Source of the DNA: Parachitinimonas caeni | Lineage (GTDB): Bacteria; Pseudomonadota; Gammaproteobacteria; Burkholderiales; Chitinimonadaceae | Reading direction: 5' to 3' | NCBI RefSeq assembly: GCF_030129945.1 | Contig: NZ_JARRAF010000018.1 | Span: forward strand, 34,403-98,402 | Length of the DNA: 64,000 nt | In this document: positions 39,060 to 48,252 of the stretch, in pieces | Position numbering within the stretch: position 1 is the stretch's first letter | How the letters are laid out: each line of letters opens with the position of its first letter | Made by a program: the position numbers and the translations under genes | Notes under the pieces: model-generated | Database searches by the model: none | The model's input: the letters and a program-made list of their open reading frames with translations, nothing else | What the model was told of the DNA's origin: nothing

Positions 39060-41930
39060 ATGTCCTTGTTCCCCGACGGCCAGCCTGGTCCCGACCCTTC
39101 GCTGCAACGCCCGGAACCCGCCTCTCAACCGGAGGGCTGGGGGAAGCGGCTGTTCTATCGTGTCAGCCTGCGGCAGGCTTTCGTACTGGTGGTGGTGCTG
39201 GGGCTTCTGGTTCCGGCTTTGTTTGTAGCGCAGATCAATCTGCGTCTACGCCAGGCGTCCATGGTCGAGCAGCTCAAGCATGATCAGGACCAGATCACCG
39301 ATATTCTCGCCCGTGGCATGCGCCAGCCCTTGTGGGACTTGAGCACGGTCAATGGCCGGCCCTTGCTTGACTCGGTGATGAAGGACGAGCGTGTGGTCTC
39401 GGTCAGTGTCTGGTCAACCATCTCACAAGAAGTCTTCCTGCAAGCGACTGCACCCGCCCGCCGCCTGGGGGCGATTCAGGTGGTCACTTCACCAATCAGC
39501 CAAGGTACGCGACAGATCGGCCGGCTAACCATCGAGTTTGATCAGACCCACCTTGCAGCACGCATTTCCAACCTGCAGCGCGATTTTGTCTTGCTGATTG
39601 CTGCCCAGTTTGCACTGAGTGTGATACTGATTCTGGTGGTGCTGGATAGCCGCTTTCTGCGCCCATTGCGCCAATTGGGCATTCAGGCCATGCACCTGTC
39701 TCGCCGCGAATTCAAGGAACGGTTTGATTGGCGCCGGGATGACGAAATTGGGGATCTGGGACGTTACCTCGAATGGACGCGTCAGGAACTGCTCCGGCTC
39801 TTTGACGAGCTGGAACGCAAGAATGCGGAGCTTGAGGTGGATATTGCTGAGCGCAAGCAGGTCGAGCAGGCGTTGCGCTCATCTGAACGCAAGTACCGCG
39901 AGCTGTTTGTATCCAATCTGGACGGCATTTTCGTGGTCGATCTGGCAGGCCGGATCCTCGATGCCAATCCAGCTGTGCTGGCCATGCTGGGGGTGCGGGA
40001 GGATCAGCTGAAGGGGCATCTGGCCAGCGAGTTCATCGCGTCGGACTGGCATGAGCTGGACCGGCAGATGATGCAGGTTACCGTGCCCAGCCGGGGCTAT
40101 TGCAATGAGTATGAAATCGAGTTGTGTCGGTCAGATGGTCTGCTGATCCCCGTTAGCGCCAAGGGAGTGCTGATGCGTGATGATGCGGGCGGAGCCGTTG
40201 GCATCTGGCGGTTGGTGCGGGATCTGACGGAAGGTCGGGATGCTCAGCGCAGCATGGAGCTGGCGGCCAAGGTTTTTGAGAACACCACTGAGGCAATCGT
40301 CATCACGGATGCGGCTTATAGAATCCTGACGGTCAATCGCGCCTTTTCAACCATGACCGGGTTTAACTCGGATAAAGCAGTCGGCCGCATGGTGACAGAG
40401 CTTCCCAGCAGCCGGCACAAGCTGGAAATGCTGGAAGACATCCAGCACAGCATGAGGGCGCGCGGACAATGGCAGGGGGAGGTCTGGCTGCGTCGCGCCA
40501 ATGGGGAGGAGTTTCCCTGCTGGGCGATTGTGAATGATGCAAAAGACCGACATGGTCGTACCAGCCAATACATTGCCCTGATCAGCGACATCAGCGAGCG
40601 TAAGCGTAGCGACGAGCGTATCCAGTATCTGGCGCATTTCGATGTGCTGACGGGTCTGCCGAATCGGGGGCACTTTCAGGAGCTCGTCAATCAGGCCCTC
40701 GCGCTGGCGGATCGTAATGAGGGGCGCTGTGCCCTGCTATTCATCGACCTGGACCGATTTAAGACCATCAATGACTCGTTAGGGCATGTCACAGGGGACG
40801 AGCTGCTCAAAGCTGTGGCGGATCGCCTCAAACAGGCTTTGCGGGCAGGGGACAATGTCGGCCGGTTGGGAGGGGATGAGTTTGTGATCGTGCTCAGCCG
40901 GATTGATTCACCGGATGAGGCGGCGACGGTGGCCCAACGAGTACTGGAGCGTCTGTCGGTGCCTTTCCTGCTATCTGGCCACGATCTGATCGTAACGCCG
41001 AGCATCGGTATAGGCATCTACCCCGAAGACGGCGAAGACTACGACACGCTGGTAAAGAATGCCGATGCTGCCATGTACCACGCCAAAGAGAGCGGCCGTA
41101 ACAACTTCCAGTTTTATACTTCGGATATGAATGCCAGGGCCTATGAAATCCTGGCAGTGGAGAGCCAGCTTCGCCGAGCGATTGAACGGGAAGAGTTTGT
41201 GCTGCATTACCAGCCACAGGTGGACATGCGCACCGGCCGTATCGTTGGCGCCGAAGCGTTGATACGGTGGCAGCATCCCGAGAATGGCTTGGTCGGGCCG
41301 GGTAAATTTATTCCGATTGCGGAAGAGCGGGGCCTGATTGTAGCGATTGGCAATTGGGTGCTCAGGGAAGCGGCCAGACAGAATCGCGCCTGGCAGGACG
41401 CTGGTTTGCCGCCTATTGCCATTGCAGTCAATCTTTCGGCATTACAGTTTTATCGGCAGGACATCTGCGGCTATATCGCTGGTGTTCTGGCAGATACTGG
41501 TCTGGAGGCCCGCTATCTCGAGCTGGAGGTGACGGAAAGCATCATCATGCAGGATGTGGTTTCTACCGTTGCCACCATGGATGCCCTCAAGTCCATGGGC
41601 TTGAAGCTGGCCATCGACGATTTTGGCACCGGTTATTCCTCGCTTAACTATCTGAAGCGCTTCAAGGCCGACAAGCTGAAGGTGGATCGCTCCTTCGTCA
41701 GCGACGTACCCGGTGACCCGGATGACTGTGCGATTACCCGAGCCATCATCAACCTTGCCCGAAATCTGAACCTGAAAGTGATCGCTGAAGGGGTGGAGAC
41801 GGTCGAGCAGTGGCAATTCCTGCTGCATGAACACTGCGATGAAGTACAGGGCTATCTGGTATGCAAACCACAACCGCCCGCGGATATGGCGCAGCTGCTA
41901 AAGGCTGGCCTGCCCATCCCAAAACCATAA
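39060..41930 (+). CDS. HAMP-PAS-GGDEF-EAL membrane protein (c-di-GMP turnover)
   Basis: A 956-residue protein with a membrane helix at about residues 37-58, a periplasmic loop of about 120 residues and a second helix at about 178-200, then a HAMP linker with a short coiled coil (LFDELERKNAELEVDIAERK) and two PAS domains. The GGDEF motif (LGGDEF, residues 603-608) has an intact I-site RAGD; the EAL motif is at 732-734 with DDFGTGYSSL. Both enzymatic activities appear intact. It follows the first GGDEF-EAL gene by seven bases and is probably co-transcribed. The different sensor halves suggest two distinct inputs. Confidence 0.87.
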   Translation: MSLFPDGQPGPDPSLQRPEPASQPEGWGKRLFYRVSLRQAFVLVVVLGLLVPALFVAQINLRLRQASMVEQLKHDQDQITDILARGMRQPLWDLSTVNGRPLLDSVMKDERVVSVSVWSTISQEVFLQATAPARRLGAIQVVTSPISQGTRQIGRLTIEFDQTHLAARISNLQRDFVLLIAAQFALSVILILVVLDSRFLRPLRQLGIQAMHLSRREFKERFDWRRDDEIGDLGRYLEWTRQELLRLFDELERKNAELEVDIAERKQVEQALRSSERKYRELFVSNLDGIFVVDLAGRILDANPAVLAMLGVREDQLKGHLASEFIASDWHELDRQMMQVTVPSRGYCNEYEIELCRSDGLLIPVSAKGVLMRDDAGGAVGIWRLVRDLTEGRDAQRSMELAAKVFENTTEAIVITDAAYRILTVNRAFSTMTGFNSDKAVGRMVTELPSSRHKLEMLEDIQHSMRARGQWQGEVWLRRANGEEFPCWAIVNDAKDRHGRTSQYIALISDISERKRSDERIQYLAHFDVLTGLPNRGHFQELVNQALALADRNEGRCALLFIDLDRFKTINDSLGHVTGDELLKAVADRLKQALRAGDNVGRLGGDEFVIVLSRIDSPDEAATVAQRVLERLSVPFLLSGHDLIVTPSIGIGIYPEDGEDYDTLVKNADAAMYHAKESGRNNFQFYTSDMNARAYEILAVESQLRRAIEREEFVLHYQPQVDMRTGRIVGAEALIRWQHPENGLVGPGKFIPIAEERGLIVAIGNWVLREAARQNRAWQDAGLPPIAIAVNLSALQFYRQDICGYIAGVLADTGLEARYLELEVTESIIMQDVVSTVATMDALKSMGLKLAIDDFGTGYSSLNYLKRFKADKLKVDRSFVSDVPGDPDDCAITRAIINLARNLNLKVIAEGVETVEQWQFLLHEHCDEVQGYLVCKPQPPADMAQLLKAGLPIPKP

Positions 41931-42181
41931 AAAGCAGCTATTAGGGAAAGAATCCTTCAGGCTTATTGCATAACAATAGGTTGCAGAAGGAAAAAATAGA
42001 CGAAAATAGCAGTTCGAAGAGTATGAAGAAAAAAAGCTGGACGGGCCACGCGTGCAACGACCAGTAGGACTCCTCCTCTTCAATGATCGTGCCGGATCAT
42101 ATCGTTACCCGCGTGCTGCCGCGATTCTTTATTCGCCCGCCCAGTAAGCGTTAGATTGCCGGGATTCGGATGTATTGAACA
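41931..42181. other. Intergenic region before luxR
   Basis: No gene or clear terminator was recognised here. The stretch is more AT-rich than the neighbouring coding regions and leads into the lux-box-like dyad at 42182. Confidence 0.5.
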
Positions 42182-42197
42182 CTACCATTTCTTGTAG
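42182..42197 (+). promoter_or_regulatory. Candidate lux box upstream of luxR
   Basis: CTACCATTTCTTGTAG is a 16-base imperfect dyad with CTAC/GTAG ends. The identical pattern CTACC-N5-TTGTAG recurs before luxI. A possible -10 (TATTCA, 42224-42229) lies at a distance compatible with activation from about -45. Confidence 0.65.
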
Positions 42198-42306
42198 GGG
42201 GAGATGGAGGCGGTGGTTGGCGGTATTCAGGTTAATAAATTGTTTTAGATCAGCTATTTGCTGTTTTTTGGCAGCGGGGCGGTTCAGTTTTTTGGGGGGG
42301 TAGGTC

Positions 42307-43044
42307 ATGAGAAAATCGAAGCTTTTAGGCTATGACGAGCTACAAGCATTGCTCTCTGTTGATTCTCCTGAACGATTGCAGCAGGAAGTAGGGCGGCAGG
42401 CAGCCAGAATCGGGTTCGAAAAATTTCTGTATGGCATGCGCAGTGTCCAGGGAAATGAAGCCAAGGATTTTGTTTTTAGCTCATATCCCGACACTTGGCG
42501 CAAGCATTATGACTCGCAGCTCTACGCCAATATCGACCCAACGGTGTTGCACTGTTTTGGCAGCGCGACACCAATCATCTGGAACCCGGACATTTACACC
42601 AGTCGAAGCCAGAAAGCGCTTGCAGAAGAGGCGAGCAGTCACGGTATCAAATTTGGTTCGAGCTTTCCCATTCGTGATCGAAACGGTGACCTGGGCCTGT
42701 TCAGCCTTGCCTTGAGCACAGGCAATGCCTCCGCTCGCAAGCATGTGGGGGAGACGCTGGGGGCAGGGCAACTGTTGGCCTGCTTTGCCCATGAGGCATT
42801 GGTGAACATCCGCCTGCAGCGGCTTGCCTCGCAGCCGAAAAACGAGTCGCCACTGACTCAGCGTGAGTTGGAATGCCTGAAGTGGGCGGCCGAAGGGAAA
42901 ACGGCCTGGGAGACGGCTCAGATTCTCAATCTTTCGGAGCATACGGTGATCTACCACATACGCACGGCGGCGGAAAGACTGGAAGTCCGAGGGAGTCGCA
43001 AGGCGGTCATCAAGGCGATTTCTTTAGGGCTCATTAGGGGCTAG
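42307..43044 (+). CDS. LuxR-type quorum-sensing transcription factor
   Basis: The 245-residue regulator has an autoinducer-binding domain (about residues 20-165) with all usual ligand-pocket residues: W64, Y68, D77, P78, W92 and G117. A LuxR-type helix-turn-helix follows (about 180-243): LTQRELECLKWAAEGKTAWE, then ILNLSEHTVIYHIRTA. It should bind the acyl-homoserine lactone made by the adjacent synthase and regulate promoters with lux boxes, including its own and that of luxI. GGGGGTAGGTC precedes the ATG. Confidence 0.92.
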   Translation: MRKSKLLGYDELQALLSVDSPERLQQEVGRQAARIGFEKFLYGMRSVQGNEAKDFVFSSYPDTWRKHYDSQLYANIDPTVLHCFGSATPIIWNPDIYTSRSQKALAEEASSHGIKFGSSFPIRDRNGDLGLFSLALSTGNASARKHVGETLGAGQLLACFAHEALVNIRLQRLASQPKNESPLTQRELECLKWAAEGKTAWETAQILNLSEHTVIYHIRTAAERLEVRGSRKAVIKAISLGLIRG

Positions 43045-43091
43045 TTTCTGGAAAATCAGCTGTTTAGATAGCGGTTTTTCTCTTTTTTGCC

Positions 43092-43107
43092 CTACCGGAA
43101 CTTGTAG
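43092..43107 (+). promoter_or_regulatory. Candidate lux box upstream of luxI
   Basis: CTACCGGAACTTGTAG repeats the CTACC-N5-TTGTAG pattern found before luxR. Its centre lies about 43 bases before the start expected from a -10-like TTTAAT at 43131-43136, the class-II activator position of LuxR proteins. Confidence 0.72.
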
Positions 43108-43170
43108 TTAACTATTTGATTTTAATGATATTTAATAGTCGGCCCAATTATCTGAAACTTAGGGCCGACC

Positions 43171-43809
43171 ATGAATATCATTATTGCTCGTCGTAACAGC
43201 GGTGCTTTTTCTCTGCCAGAAGAAGTTGATATGTACAAGCTCCGCTACCAAGTCTTCTATCAGCGTCTGCAATGGCAGGTGTCATCTGCCGAAGGTCAGG
43301 AGCGGGATGACTTCGATGATTGCAATCCCATCTACATGCTGGTTCGTGAGCACACTGCCCGTCTGCTGGGCTGCTGGCGCATGCTGCCAACAACCGGCAG
43401 CTATATGCTGCGGGATACCTTTCCAGAGCTTTTGCATGGTCAGGATGCACCGGCAGAGCCCAATGTCTGGGAGCTGTCCCGCTTTGCCGTCAGCAAGCAT
43501 GGTGAGGGCGGATTTGGCTTCAGTGATACGACAATCCGCATGATCCAGGCCATCATCCGCTTTGGCGGCGAGCAAGGTATCGTCCGCTATGTCACCGTTA
43601 CCACGGTGGCCGTCGAGCGCATGCTGCGGCGCCTCGGAATGGACATCAGTCGCTTCGGGCCCCCGTTGCAGATCGGTATCGAAAGGGCGGTAGCGCTGAA
43701 TATCGAAATCAATGAGAAGACCAACGCTGCGCTATTCAACCCCGAGCTGGAAGCCATGCTGGAGCAGGCCAAGGTATCCAAGCTTGTAGCATTGCCAATC
43801 GCGGCGTAA
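43171..43809 (+). CDS. Acyl-homoserine-lactone synthase (LuxI family)
   Basis: The 212-residue enzyme makes acyl-homoserine lactones from S-adenosylmethionine and acyl-ACP. All family-invariant residues are visible: R25, F29 and W35 in LRYQVFYQRLQW, D47 and D50, R70 in GCWRMLPT, F84, E101 and R104 in WELSRFAV. The acyl-chain length cannot be read from sequence. It lies 126 bases downstream of the LuxR gene in the same direction and is separately controlled by a lux-box-like dyad. A perfect palindrome forms its terminator. Confidence 0.95.
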   Translation: MNIIIARRNSGAFSLPEEVDMYKLRYQVFYQRLQWQVSSAEGQERDDFDDCNPIYMLVREHTARLLGCWRMLPTTGSYMLRDTFPELLHGQDAPAEPNVWELSRFAVSKHGEGGFGFSDTTIRMIQAIIRFGGEQGIVRYVTVTTVAVERMLRRLGMDISRFGPPLQIGIERAVALNIEINEKTNAALFNPELEAMLEQAKVSKLVALPIAA

Positions 43810-43816
43810 GGCGCCA

Positions 43817-43854
43817 GAAGCACAAAACCCAGCCTAGGCTGGGTTTTGTGCTTC
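43817..43854. terminator. Perfect 38-base palindrome, bidirectional terminator
   Basis: GAAGCACAAAACCCAGCC-TA and its exact reverse complement form a perfect palindrome between the convergent luxI and potI genes. A-tracts and T-tracts flank the GC core on both sides, as in bidirectional intrinsic terminators. Confidence 0.88.
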
Positions 43855-43921
43855 AAGGTCTGCTTATGTCTGCGGGCGTTTCACTTTCGATTTGAAAATG
43901 CAAAGCCAAGCCCAAAGCCCC

Positions 43922-44812
43922 TTAGTCGGTCGAGGCCAAGGCGGCCTGAATGGCGCGATCCCGTTTAGCCTGTGCGGACATCATTAAGCGGTTGGATACC
44001 ACAACGAACGTCGTCACGACGCAGATGATGATGGTGGCTAATGCATTGATCTCCGGCGACAGCCCTAGTCGTATCGACGAGAAGATCCATTGCGGCAGCG
44101 TGGTGGAGCCTGGGCCGGACAGGAAGGCGGTCAGCACGTAATCATCCAGCGACAAGGTAAAAGACAGCAGCCATCCACTTAACAGCGTGGGCGCAATCAA
44201 CGGTAGGGTGATTACAAAGAACACATTGAATGGCCGGCAGCCCAGATCCATGGCGGCGTCTTCGAGCGAGCGGTTCATCTCCTTGAGCCGCGATTGCACC
44301 AGCACGGCCACGTAAGCGGTGCAGAGCGTAACGTGGCCAATCCAGATGGTCAGCATGCCGCGCTCGCCGAAGGCCCAGCACCCAAGACGCTGCACTAGTC
44401 CTGAAGGTTCTTCGCTGCAGCCAAAACTGGTTTGCAGGGCGACAAACAACAGCAGCATCGACAGGCCGACAACGACTTCTGGCATCACCATTGGTGCCGT
44501 CACCATGCCTGCGAACATCGAGTGGCTGCGGAAGCGGCCAAATCGCGCCAGTACGAAGCCGGCAATGGTGCCAAGTACGACTGCAAAGCTGGCGGTCATG
44601 AAGGCAATGGCAAACGAGATTTTAACGGCGGACATGACAGCAACGTCGTTCCAAAGCACGCTATACCATTTGAGGGAGAAGCCACCCCAAACGGTGACCA
44701 GGCGTGATTCATTAAACGAATACACCACCAGGCTGATGATTGGCGCATACAGGAAAAAGAAGCCAAGCAGCATGTAGAGCTTGTTGGCCAAGGGCATTTT
44801 ATTGCCGTTCAT
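43922..44812 (-). CDS. potI: Putrescine/spermidine ABC permease, PotI type
   Basis: A 296-residue inner-membrane permease with about six helices. The coupling loop reads SLEDAAMDLGCRPFNVFFVI, followed by SFTLSLDDYVLTAFLSGPGS, typical of PotC/PotI. It begins inside the potH stop codon (ATGA overlap). Together with PotH it forms the channel of a polyamine importer; putrescine is inferred from the catabolic genes upstream in the same block. Confidence 0.92.
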   Translation of the reverse strand: MNGNKMPLANKLYMLLGFFFLYAPIISLVVYSFNESRLVTVWGGFSLKWYSVLWNDVAVMSAVKISFAIAFMTASFAVVLGTIAGFVLARFGRFRSHSMFAGMVTAPMVMPEVVVGLSMLLLFVALQTSFGCSEEPSGLVQRLGCWAFGERGMLTIWIGHVTLCTAYVAVLVQSRLKEMNRSLEDAAMDLGCRPFNVFFVITLPLIAPTLLSGWLLSFTLSLDDYVLTAFLSGPGSTTLPQWIFSSIRLGLSPEINALATIIICVVTTFVVVSNRLMMSAQAKRDRAIQAALASTD

Positions 44813-45759
44813 TGCTCGGCCTCCCTTTGCTTGGTCTCGAAACGATGGAACCAGATGATGGGCGCGATCAGCAGTATCATCATCAGTACCGTGACGGCGG
44901 CGGCTTGCGGCCAGTCGATGCTGACGCCGAAGTCATCCATCAGCTTCTTGCCGATCATCAGGACTTCTCCACCGCCCAACAGCTCGGGAATCACAAACTC
45001 ACCCACCGCTGGAATGAACACCATCATCGAACCGGCGATCATGCCGGCTTTGGATAAGGGCAAGGTGATCGAGAAGAAGGTGCGCCAAGGTGTTGCCCCC
45101 AGATCTGCCGATGCTTCGAACAGCCGGGTGTCGAGCTTCACCAAGTGGGAGTACAACGGCAGGATCATGAACGGCAGATAGCTGTACACCATACCCAGCA
45201 TGACCGAGAACTGGGTGTAGAGCATGGGAATGGGTTCTTTGATCATGCCTAGTGACATCAACAGGTTATTGATGATGCCGTTGTCTTTCAAAATGCCGAT
45301 CCAGGCATACACCCGTAACAGGAACGAGGTCCAGAACGGCAGCATCACCAACATCAGCAAGGTGTTGCGGGTGGTCTCGTCGGCGCGGGCAATGTTGTAG
45401 GCGATCGGGTAACCGATCAGCAGGCAGAACAAGGTGGTCAGCAAGGCCAGCTTCAGGGAGTTCCAGTAAGACACCAGATACTGGCTTTCGGCCATACCGG
45501 TAGCGAGCCCTTTGGTGGCAAAGGTTTCGGCCTCACCAAAAATGGTTTCGTATTTGGCGAGGTTAAGGTTGATGGTGACCTTGGATTCTTCCTTGGTAAC
45601 CAACGGGGTGTAGGGTGGCTGCGCGATGTCGGGCTCGGCAAAACTGATTTTCAGCACGAACACAAACGGCAGCAGGAAGAAGACCAGCAGCCACAGATAG
45701 GGGACGGAAATCACCCAGGTCCTGCCGGACGGAAGCAGGCGTCGCAGCACGTTCATCAT
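44809..45759 (-). CDS. potH: Putrescine/spermidine ABC permease, PotH type
   Basis: A 316-residue permease starting [20 protein letters not shown], with membrane segments from about residue 17. The coupling region is RLFEASADLGATPWRTFFSI, followed by PAVGEFVIPELLGGGE, a PotB/PotH hallmark. It overlaps both neighbours by four bases, so potG-potH-potI are translationally coupled. Confidence 0.93.
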   Translation of the reverse strand: MMNVLRRLLPSGRTWVISVPYLWLLVFFLLPFVFVLKISFAEPDIAQPPYTPLVTKEESKVTINLNLAKYETIFGEAETFATKGLATGMAESQYLVSYWNSLKLALLTTLFCLLIGYPIAYNIARADETTRNTLLMLVMLPFWTSFLLRVYAWIGILKDNGIINNLLMSLGMIKEPIPMLYTQFSVMLGMVYSYLPFMILPLYSHLVKLDTRLFEASADLGATPWRTFFSITLPLSKAGMIAGSMMVFIPAVGEFVIPELLGGGEVLMIGKKLMDDFGVSIDWPQAAAVTVLMMILLIAPIIWFHRFETKQREAEQ

Positions 45760-46889
45760 GATGTCAGAACCACCCCCGCGTTATCACCCCACTTCAGGAA
45801 CAACGTATCGCCCCAGGTTGCCGGTGCTTCGTCCCCCCAGTGGCTGGATGGGACGTTGGCCATGACAACGCGACCACTGGGTAGCTTGACGTGATAGATC
45901 GAATAACTGCCCAAATAAGCAATTTCCTGGACGGTTCCTTGAAACCAGTTATGTTGGCCTGTTGGTTGCTGGCGCAGCAGGCTGATGCGCTCTGGTCGAA
46001 CCGAATACCAGATCGGCATACCCAGTACACCGGTGATGCCGTGGCTCACGTAAATCCGATTGTGTAATTCTGGACAGTCGAGCACGACATAACCAGGCTC
46101 ATCTTCGACGACTGTGCCGTGGAAGATATTGGTGGAGCCGATGAATTCAGCGGTGAAGCGACAGTTGGGGTAGTCGTAGATGTCGCGAGGGTTGCCAACC
46201 TGCAGCAGGCGGCCTTCGGACATGATGCCGATACGTGACGCCATCGTCATCGCTTCTTCCTGATCATGAGTCACCATGATGCAGGTTACCCCGACCTGTT
46301 CGATCACATTGACCAGCTCCAGCTGGGTTTGCATCCGCAATTTTTTGTCGAGGGCGCCCAAAGGCTCGTCCAGCAACAACAGCTTGGGGCGCTTGGCCAG
46401 CGAGCGGGCCAGGGCAACACGCTGTTGCTGGCCACCAGAGAGCTGGTGTGGTTTGCGCTGGGCATACTTGCGCATCTGCACCAGATCAAGCATCTGTTCA
46501 ACCCGGACACGGATCTCGTCCTTGGGCATCTTGTCCTGCTTCAAACCGAACGCGATGTTCTGTTCAACGGTCATGTGCGGAAACAGCGCATAGGACTGGA
46601 ACATCATATTGATTGGCCGTGAATACGGCGGCAGGGCGGTAACATCCTGTCCATCCAGAATCAGGCTACCCTCGGTGGGCGTTTCCATGCCGGCCAACAT
46701 ACGCAGCAAAGTCGATTTTCCACAGCCCGAACTGCCCAGCAGGGCGAAAATTTCGTTCTTGGGGATCTTCAGATCAACCTGGTTGACCGCAACGAAGTCA
46801 CCAAATTTTTTCGTGACTCCCTTGATTTCGAGATAGGTAGGCTGCGCGGTAGCAGCCGGGTTGTGAGCGAGGGCAGTATCCGCCGGCAC
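45756..46889 (-). CDS. potG: Putrescine ABC transporter ATP-binding protein PotG
   Basis: The 377-residue ATPase drives the importer. Walker [10 protein letters not shown], signature LSGGQQQR, Walker B LLLLDEP and [10 protein letters not shown] are intact, with a C-terminal TOBE domain. A longer frame reaches 47030, but it crosses the hairpin at 46965. The GTG at 46889 has GGAG six bases upstream and gives the length known for PotG, so I take it as the start. The potG-potF spacing of 144 bases contains that hairpin. Confidence 0.92.
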   Translation of the reverse strand: MPADTALAHNPAATAQPTYLEIKGVTKKFGDFVAVNQVDLKIPKNEIFALLGSSGCGKSTLLRMLAGMETPTEGSLILDGQDVTALPPYSRPINMMFQSYALFPHMTVEQNIAFGLKQDKMPKDEIRVRVEQMLDLVQMRKYAQRKPHQLSGGQQQRVALARSLAKRPKLLLLDEPLGALDKKLRMQTQLELVNVIEQVGVTCIMVTHDQEEAMTMASRIGIMSEGRLLQVGNPRDIYDYPNCRFTAEFIGSTNIFHGTVVEDEPGYVVLDCPELHNRIYVSHGITGVLGMPIWYSVRPERISLLRQQPTGQHNWFQGTVQEIAYLGSYSIYHVKLPSGRVVMANVPSSHWGDEAPATWGDTLFLKWGDNAGVVLTS

Positions 46890-46964
46890 AATACACTCCG
46901 TGAGGGGGTGGCTTTCTCTGACGTCTGCGAGGTAGAGAAAACCCAAAACCGATTGAATGACAAA

Positions 46965-46986
46965 GGGCCGCGTATCTGCGCGGCCC
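46965..46986 (-). other. Stem-loop between potF and potG
   Basis: GGGCCGCG, six-base loop, CGCGGCCC, followed on the minus strand by TTTGTC. It follows the binding-protein gene as the UUCG hairpin follows gtsA and may raise binding-protein mRNA relative to the rest of the operon by partial termination or 3' end protection. Confidence 0.65.
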
Positions 46987-47033
46987 CGTTTGCAACTTTT
47001 CCAACTAGCCTGTCGGCCGGCCGGGGCCAAGAA

Positions 47034-48134
47034 TTACTTGGCGGTCTTGAATTTGTTGAACGATGTTTGCAGCAGCTTCAGTGTGTCTTTTGAGAGCGGA
47101 GTCATCGGCTGCATCTTGGCCATCATGTCGGCAGGCAGGTAGATCTTGGTATCACCCGTCAGCTTCTTGTTGACCAGGGCGGTTGCCTTGGTATTAGGGT
47201 TCGAGTAGTTCACCTTGTTCGAGATTTCGGCAACGACTTCCGGCTTCAGAATGTAGTTGATGAACTTGAAGGCGTTGTCAGCGTTCTTGGCATCCTTGGG
47301 GATGGCCATGGTGTCGATCCACAACACGGTACCCTTGGCAGGCACGACGTATTCGATGTTCTGTGGCTTCTTGGCTGCCGCAGCACGATCTTTGGCCTGG
47401 TATACATCACCGTTATAGGCAACACCAACGCAGATGTCGCCGTTGGCCAGCAGATCAATTGGCGAATCGTTGAAGACGCGGATGTCCTGACGCACCTTCT
47501 TCAGCATCTCAGTGGCGGCGTCAACGTTTTCTTTCGAGAAATCGTTGGCGGGCTTGCCCATATGGATGTTGGCCATGGAGTACAGGTTACGTGCCATGGT
47601 GATGAAGGAAATACCGCAGGACTTGAGTTTGTTGGTGTACTTGGGGTTGAACACGAGTTCCCACTGGTCGGCAGGCATCGGCTCGCTGCCCAGTGCCTTC
47701 TTGACCTTGTCCACGTTGATGCCAAACGCCATGGTGCCCCACATATAGGGGACCAGATACTCATTGCCCGGATCGGTCGCTGCCAGTTTGGACATGATGG
47801 CCGGATCAAGATTGCCGAAGTTGCTGAGCTTGGCCTTGTCCAGTTTCAGCAACACGCCGGATTTGATGTAGTTGCCTGCGTAGTCGGCGCTTGGAACGAC
47901 CACGTCGTAGCCGCTTTTGCCGGTCAGCAGCTTGGCCTGAAGGGTGTCGTTGCTGTCATAAACGTCGTAGCGGGTCTTCAGGCTGGATTCTTTTTCGAAG
48001 TTGGCGATGGTCTTGTCGGCAACGTAGTCGTTCCAGTTGTAGATATTAACTACCCCATCAGCCAGCGCGGCAGATGCCGATACGGTGGCAACGGCGGCAG
48101 CCAGTACCTTCAGCACGAAATTCTTGTTGACCAT
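47034..48134 (-). CDS. potF: Periplasmic putrescine-binding protein, PotF type
   Basis: A 366-residue polyamine-binding protein. The ATG at 48134 has AAGGAG ten bases upstream and yields a signal peptide ending SASAALA; the open frame to 48245 adds an arginine-rich stretch that is not plausible. The mature N-terminus DGVVNIYNWNDYVADKTIAN is almost diagnostic of PotF/SpuD-class proteins, followed by YDVVVPSADYAGNYIKSG and YMWGTMAFGINVDKV. It delivers putrescine (or spermidine) to PotHI. Confidence 0.94.
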   Translation of the reverse strand: MVNKNFVLKVLAAAVATVSASAALADGVVNIYNWNDYVADKTIANFEKESSLKTRYDVYDSNDTLQAKLLTGKSGYDVVVPSADYAGNYIKSGVLLKLDKAKLSNFGNLDPAIMSKLAATDPGNEYLVPYMWGTMAFGINVDKVKKALGSEPMPADQWELVFNPKYTNKLKSCGISFITMARNLYSMANIHMGKPANDFSKENVDAATEMLKKVRQDIRVFNDSPIDLLANGDICVGVAYNGDVYQAKDRAAAAKKPQNIEYVVPAKGTVLWIDTMAIPKDAKNADNAFKFINYILKPEVVAEISNKVNYSNPNTKATALVNKKLTGDTKIYLPADMMAKMQPMTPLSKDTLKLLQTSFNKFKTAK

Positions 48135-48215
48135 TGAACTCGACTCCTTAAAAAACCTGTGCAAGTTGAATTGGGATGCCGGTTTCAAGACCCCCGCCCG
48201 GCAATGAGCAAATGC

Positions 48216-48243
48216 GACCCGGCGCCTTGTGCGGCGCCGGGTC
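48216..48243 (-). other. GC-rich stem-loop between the aminotransferase gene and potF
   Basis: GACCCGGCGCC and GGCGCCGGGTC form a perfect 11-base stem with a six-base loop, nine bases past the aminotransferase stop. The following ATTTGC is only weakly U-rich, so partial termination or processing is likelier than full termination. Confidence 0.6.
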
Positions 48244-48252
48244 AACTGTGTA

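Noticed and set aside
43861..43921. Possible further copy of the repeat core near potI
   Set aside because: Only a loose similarity (GGGCTTTGGGCTT on the minus strand) without the CTGTTGA and TTTCC parts.
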